Shown here: piece by piece, positions 60,101 through 64,000 of the stretch | Layout: the number at the start of each line of letters is the position of its first letter | Numbering within the stretch: the stretch's first letter is position 1 | NCBI GenBank assembly: GCA_022482815.1 | Contig: JAKVOM010000001.1 | Span: 2,624,946 to 2,688,945, forward strand | DNA length: 64,000 nt | Source of the DNA: Acidaminococcus sp. | GTDB lineage: Bacteria > Bacillota > Negativicutes > Acidaminococcales > Acidaminococcaceae | Direction of reading: 5' to 3' | Position numbers and translations under genes: made by a program | Notes under the pieces: generated by a model | The model's input: only the letters and a program-made list of their open reading frames with translations | The model's database searches: none | What the model was told of the DNA's origin: nothing

Positions 60101-63100
60101 TCAGAACGTCCACTTCACCAGCGCTCTCACGCTGGCACCTTCCTCTTTACCTATCCAACCGCGTAACGACAGGTCATAAATCATATTCTTTCCGCCTTTG
60201 CCTTCCCAGCCGAGTTCCATCATGCCGCTGCTGCCCTGGACGGACGGGCTCGGTGTATCTCCGCCGCCAAAGTGAGCAGTGCTTTCGTTATCGAATTCGT
60301 ACTGGTAAGCGGCCCCCACGTACCAGGATCCGAGATCCTTTTCATCGTGGATGTAGCGCGTGCCGATGCGAATCTTACTGCTGTCGACATCGTCGAATTC
60401 GTAGTTTTCGCCCGTAGCCAGTTTCGCGTCGAAGCTGTCTTGATGAGCGTAGAGATAACGGAGGTAGGTATCGAGACGGACGTTGTCACCGTAGTTATGA
60501 ACCTTACCGAAGCCCAGATGGAATCCGTAATACGGCGTACGATAATCGTAGTCTTCATGAACTCTTGTAGTGCCAATCAAGAGGTCATTGGAATTGTAGT
60601 CGGCGCTGACGCGGCCGCCGCGGACACTGCCATCGATATACCAGCCGCTGTTGAAGTTCTTCTGTGCGAAGATACCGCCGCCGATGTAGTGGGCATTACC
60701 GTTAGCATGGATACCGCCGTCAATATAACTGTCATAATCGCCGTTGCCGTATTCCACGAACGGCCCAACGAGGAACGAACCCGACTTGTCTTCATACCGT
60801 CTCGCAATGCCGAGAACAGTGTTCCAGCCGTCGCTCTCGACGTGGGAACCGGTATTGTAGCGCATATTCTTGTAGGCTGCGGCCACAAACGGTGTCCACG
60901 TCCAGTCGGAATTGAGTTTCACTGCCTTTGCAGCATTCCAGAGGGCGCTGTCCACAAGGAAGTCACCGCCGCTGGCAACGAGAGCTGCCGTGTAAGTCGG
61001 CGTCTCCACAAGGGATTTCGTCTGCTCGTTTAATGTCGTGTCTTCCGATTCCGGAACAATCAATTTAATATAGTCACCGGAATCATTTTCGGTGCGGGTC
61101 TCAATAGCCGCCGTAGACGTTGTGGAAACGCCCTGATATACGGTGCCGGAAACGGCTGTGGATAAGGTGCCCGTCGTATCGATGGCACCGGAAAGCAGCG
61201 TAATTTCTTCGCCCGGGTTCAGTACGACGGAACCGTTTACATAAGCCGTTGCTGTAAGGCCCGTAGACGGAATGGTCGTCGTTCCCGACACAGTGAGCAT
61301 CGTGTCGCCGTTCGAAGTTCCCGCGGGAACATAGAAGTTGATACTATCAAAATTCTGGATGGAGTCAGCCGTACTGTTCAGGCCTGTCACATTCAGCGTG
61401 TTGCCGGTCACGACATCGCCGGATCCGGTCGTATAGCCGCCAAAGAGGTCGCCTACATCTACGGTTCCGTCGAGGGTCACCGTGTTGTCTGTGGCATCAC
61501 CGGATACCGTATAACCGCCGTAAATGTCATCCGTGGTAGAAGCGCTGATCGTGACTGTGTTGTCAGAGGCATCACCTGTTCCCGAATAACCGCCATACAC
61601 ATCATTCAGTGTGGAATCTGTGACTGTAACCGTATTATCCGTGGCGTCACCCGAATCTCTTACATAACCTCCATAAACCATTCCATATTCACTCGCCACA
61701 GTCGAAGAAGTGAGTTCGACGGTATTCCCCGAAGCATTCCCGGACATTGCAGCGCCGCCATACACCATTACTGCAGTCGTATTCGTGGCAATCAGCGTGT
61801 TATTCGTGGCATTTCCATCAACCGCCCAACCGCCACCATATTCTCCGGAATCAGAGAAAGTACTGACAACATTGTCGAGGATAACCGTGTTTTCCGCAGC
61901 ATCCCCATTGCTGTATGATTCACCGCCTATAACTCCTGTCATGTCAGTAGAGGAAACTGACACTGTATTTCCTGTTGCGTTTCCAGAATACGTATAACCG
62001 CCAATGGCAAATCCATCATACCCATCCATCGTTGCAGAATCGCTAATAGTGACCGTGTTACCCGAAACGTCACCGGAACTTGACACATAACCGCCATAGA
62101 CGTTAGCTGATTCCGATTCGCTGATGCTTACCGTGTTATTCTCTGCATTCCCAGTAACAGCACGGCCTCCATAAACATAAACAGCGTCAGAGTTACTGCT
62201 GAGGCTGACGACATTGTCTGAAGCATCACCTGATGACGCCGTGTAGCCGCCGTAAATGCCTTCCGATACGGAGGAGGATGTCAGCGTTACCGTGTTACCC
62301 GTGGCATCCCCTTCTGTTTTGACGTATCCGCCATAGGCATTTGCCGATACAGTAGACGATGTCAGAGTTACGCTGTTATCTGATGCGTCACCTGTTCTCG
62401 ACCAACCGCCATAGACACTTTCACCAATGCTGGAATCGTTGATAACTACACTGTTACTTGTGGCGTCCCCAGTCCCCGATACGTAGCCACCATAGACGCT
62501 GCCGTCTACCGTGGAACTATCCACCACGGAAACCGTATTGTCAGATGCATTCCCGCTGTCCCCCCAACCGATTGCCCAAGCGCCATAGACGTCTTCTGTT
62601 GCATTGGAATTCGTAAGGGTGACACTGTTTTCTAAAGCATCGCCATTATTACCGCCAAAGCCGCCGACCACTAACATGGTCAAGGTGGAATTTGTGGCGG
62701 TTACATTGTTTCCTGTTGCGGTCCCTTGTACCACTTTATAACCGCCGTAAACAGGGATATTCACCGTGGAATCGGTGATGATGACAGTATTATTTTCAGC
62801 ACTTCCGTACATAGCTCTCCCACCATAGACACCCGAATCAATATTAGAGGCTCTGCGGGCAGAAATAGTGGAATTATTTATAATAATACTGTTATTTGCT
62901 GCGACTCCCTCAACCGTATAACCGCCAATGATGTTGTAATTTCCTGACACATTGGAATTTGTAAGACTAATACTGTTATTCGTCGCGTTGCCGACACCAG
63001 AACCGTTCGTGACGGATTCGTATACATAGCCGCAGATTACTCTGCCGAACAGGGTGGAATTCGTAGCGGTAATACTGTTTCCTATCGCGCTGCCGCCTAC

Positions 63101-63388
63101 AATCGAATCCGCATAGCTGCCAAACATGTTGCCTCTAGTGGTAACGTTGTCCAGGGTGATAGAACTATTCAGGACATTAGGATAATCGGTAGTCGAAGGC
63201 TCAATAGCAATGGAAGTCCACATTCCATCCGTAGCATAAATTGTTGTATTCGAATAAGACAATTGGTCGCCCGAATAACCTATGACTGTGGTTGCGTAGC
63301 CTGTCGAAGCACAAAGAGGAATTGTCCCCATACAAATCACACCCACCAAAATCGCCTTTTGGGCTGCATGACTCACCCAACGTTTCAT
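60101..63388 (-). CDS. Classical autotransporter with beta-helix passenger, paralogue 2
   Basis: 1095 residues from ATG 63388 (GGGAGG just ahead; the open frame further upstream is leader). Signal peptide MKRWVSHAAQKAILVGVICMGTIPLCASTGYA. The passenger has about 20 imperfect repeats of 24-28 residues of the form GDASDNTVTLTSSTV...VYGGY, rich in Ser, Thr, Asn and Gly with almost no Lys or Cys. The C-terminal barrel (WTPFVAAAYKNMRYNTGSHVESDGWN ... GASVRALVKWTF) ends in Phe, the usual BAM recognition signal, and shares FVEYGNGDYDSYI, GSVRGGRVSADY and YDYRTPYYGFH with paralogue 1. Probably a surface adhesin. Confidence 0.92.
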   Translation of the reverse strand: MKRWVSHAAQKAILVGVICMGTIPLCASTGYATTVIGYSGDQLSYSNTTIYATDGMWTSIAIEPSTTDYPNVLNSSITLDNVTTRGNMFGSYADSIVGGSAIGNSITATNSTLFGRVICGYVYESVTNGSGVGNATNNSISLTNSNVSGNYNIIGGYTVEGVAANNSIIINNSTISARRASNIDSGVYGGRAMYGSAENNTVIITDSTVNIPVYGGYKVVQGTATGNNVTATNSTLTMLVVGGFGGNNGDALENSVTLTNSNATEDVYGAWAIGWGDSGNASDNTVSVVDSSTVDGSVYGGYVSGTGDATSNSVVINDSSIGESVYGGWSRTGDASDNSVTLTSSTVSANAYGGYVKTEGDATGNTVTLTSSSVSEGIYGGYTASSGDASDNVVSLSSNSDAVYVYGGRAVTGNAENNTVSISESESANVYGGYVSSSGDVSGNTVTISDSATMDGYDGFAIGGYTYSGNATGNTVSVSSTDMTGVIGGESYSNGDAAENTVILDNVVSTFSDSGEYGGGWAVDGNATNNTLIATNTTAVMVYGGAAMSGNASGNTVELTSSTVASEYGMVYGGYVRDSGDATDNTVTVTDSTLNDVYGGYSGTGDASDNTVTISASTTDDIYGGYTVSGDATDNTVTLDGTVDVGDLFGGYTTGSGDVVTGNTLNVTGLNSTADSIQNFDSINFYVPAGTSNGDTMLTVSGTTTIPSTGLTATAYVNGSVVLNPGEEITLLSGAIDTTGTLSTAVSGTVYQGVSTTSTAAIETRTENDSGDYIKLIVPESEDTTLNEQTKSLVETPTYTAALVASGGDFLVDSALWNAAKAVKLNSDWTWTPFVAAAYKNMRYNTGSHVESDGWNTVLGIARRYEDKSGSFLVGPFVEYGNGDYDSYIDGGIHANGNAHYIGGGIFAQKNFNSGWYIDGSVRGGRVSADYNSNDLLIGTTRVHEDYDYRTPYYGFHLGFGKVHNYGDNVRLDTYLRYLYAHQDSFDAKLATGENYEFDDVDSSKIRIGTRYIHDEKDLGSWYVGAAYQYEFDNESTAHFGGGDTPSPSVQGSSGMMELGWEGKGGKNMIYDLSLRGWIGKEEGASVRALVKWTF

Positions 63389-63620
63389 AAAGCCTCCCTT
63401 CAACTCCAGAAAAACCTGCACAGATCGGCGTTCACGTCGCTTCGGCAGCATCTTCTTTGCGCCGGACGTGGGTGCCCACTCCTCTTCATTTGCCGTTAAT
63501 CTATGCTTAGATTTGTATTTTATTCCCCGTAAATTTTTTCTTGTATTTATTATAACACTCATTATTAATTTATAGTATGAAAATAATGATAATTTATATT
63601 GAAAAGTATTTCACGGAATA
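63389..63620. other. Leader and promoter region of autotransporter 2
   Basis: The minus strand has an extended -10 box TGTTATAAT (63549-63557). The leader of about 150 bases contains GGCACCCACGTCCGG...GACGTGAACGCC (63428-63477) as a possible hairpin. No gene; upstream DNA is AT-rich. Confidence 0.55.
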
Positions 63621-64000
63621 TTAGATTAACGATAAGAAGAATAGATGGCGAGAAAAAAAGCTATCCTCCGCCACTTCGTGGCCCCTCCTCCTTCCTACGG
63701 ACGGAGGTGGCAGAGGAATTCCAAACCTTACGGTTTGGCTTAACTTGAGCGACGTCGAAGAAGGTCTCTTTAATTTACAGCCGCTGTTTTTATTTTCATT
63801 AGAGCAAACCGACACAGGATGTTTGCTGCGTTGGATCCTTCTTCCAAGCCGCCCCACTCATGGCGGCTTCGGAAGGAGAACCGCAGTCAGCGCTGATGAT
63901 AGGAAGGGCTGACGAGTGCGGTGGAGGGATAGCTTCTTTTATCTTTTTCCATTTGCTTTTTTGGTTCTTCACGGAAATTTGTGGACTAGAAGACATTTGA
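63621..64000. repeat. R1 repeat block flanking autotransporter 2 on the right
   Basis: 63748-63810 matches 59607-59669 nearly base for base (GCGACGTCGAAGAAGGTCTC...GAGCAAACCGAC), and 63928-63962 matches 59747-59780 (ATAGCTTCTTTTATC...). Between them the palindromic module differs, and a GTCAGCGCTGA...GGGCTGAC module is present only here. No gene seen to the window end. Confidence 0.65.

Noticed and set aside
60101-63388. Regular repeats resembling a CRISPR or minisatellite array
   Set aside because: The period of roughly 75-85 bases is in frame with a single long gene and varies in sequence; it encodes beta-helix repeats, with no constant direct repeat and unique spacer pattern and no cas genes.
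1-64000. tRNA or rRNA genes and prophage
   Set aside because: I looked for tRNA arms with CCA-ready ends, rRNA segments and phage structural genes and found none that I could support by eye.

Overview
The window looks like chromosomal DNA of a diderm (outer-membrane) Firmicute of the class Negativicutes, probably near Acidaminococcus. Outer-membrane proteins (one YadA-type trimeric adhesin, two classical autotransporters, an OmpH/Skp chaperone) occur beside Firmicute-style features: a T-box in front of ileS, a RemA-like DUF370 protein in the yicC-gmk-rpoZ-coaBC operon, CsoR, KtrAB and an RqcH/NFACT protein. A thiolase / butyryl-CoA dehydrogenase / 3-hydroxybutyryl-CoA dehydrogenase / crotonase operon and a HydE maturase fit an anaerobe making butyrate, for example from glutamate. 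The genus is an inference.

Layout. 1-4.4 kb: an IS1182-type transposase tail, a class III Fic enzyme, an unknown protein coupled to a lipoprotein nuclease, and hydE. 4.4-8.3 kb: yicC, remA-like, gmk, rpoZ, coaBC, plus an exported unknown. 8.9-17.1 kb: rqcH, an M18 aminopeptidase and the butyrate operon. 17.2-26.2 kb: two unknown proteins, an ACT-DUF711-nth operon, purC, a secreted DJ-1/PfpI protein, and a SIMPL-nucleosidase-HxlR operon. 26.9-34.3 kb: trxA-trxB-rrf2 with a palindromic operator over its promoter, ompH, csoR-copZ, and T-box-controlled ileS. 34.6-44.1 kb: an FMN oxidase-ktrB-ktrA-rRNA methylase operon, TetR with a divergent P1B ATPase, a MarR gene broken by a TAG codon, a GNAT and a CCG-domain protein. 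44.3-64 kb is accessory in character: a complete IS110-family element, the YadA adhesin, an orphan solute-binding lipoprotein, two paralogous LysR regulators, two paralogous autotransporters and a zinc-ribbon protein.

Intergenic DNA is unusually rich in dispersed repeats. I separate: R1, palindromic GCCGC/GCGGC modules; R2, a degenerate repeat of about 150 bp; R3, a repeat around a C-rich box and an AAAATAAGAGG hairpin; R4, a miniature palindrome of about 100 bp; R5, a two-hairpin RNA-like element of up to 230 bp lying just behind genes; R6, many near-identical terminator hairpins.

Two observations stand out. The 5' noncoding part of the IS110 element can be read as a bridge RNA: one internal loop matches both genomic flanks and the other matches both element ends, each around a CT core, and the flank is itself an R1 repeat. 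The R5 family has five copies whose stems differ in sequence but keep pairing while the loops stay constant, which suggests selection on RNA or single-stranded DNA structure.
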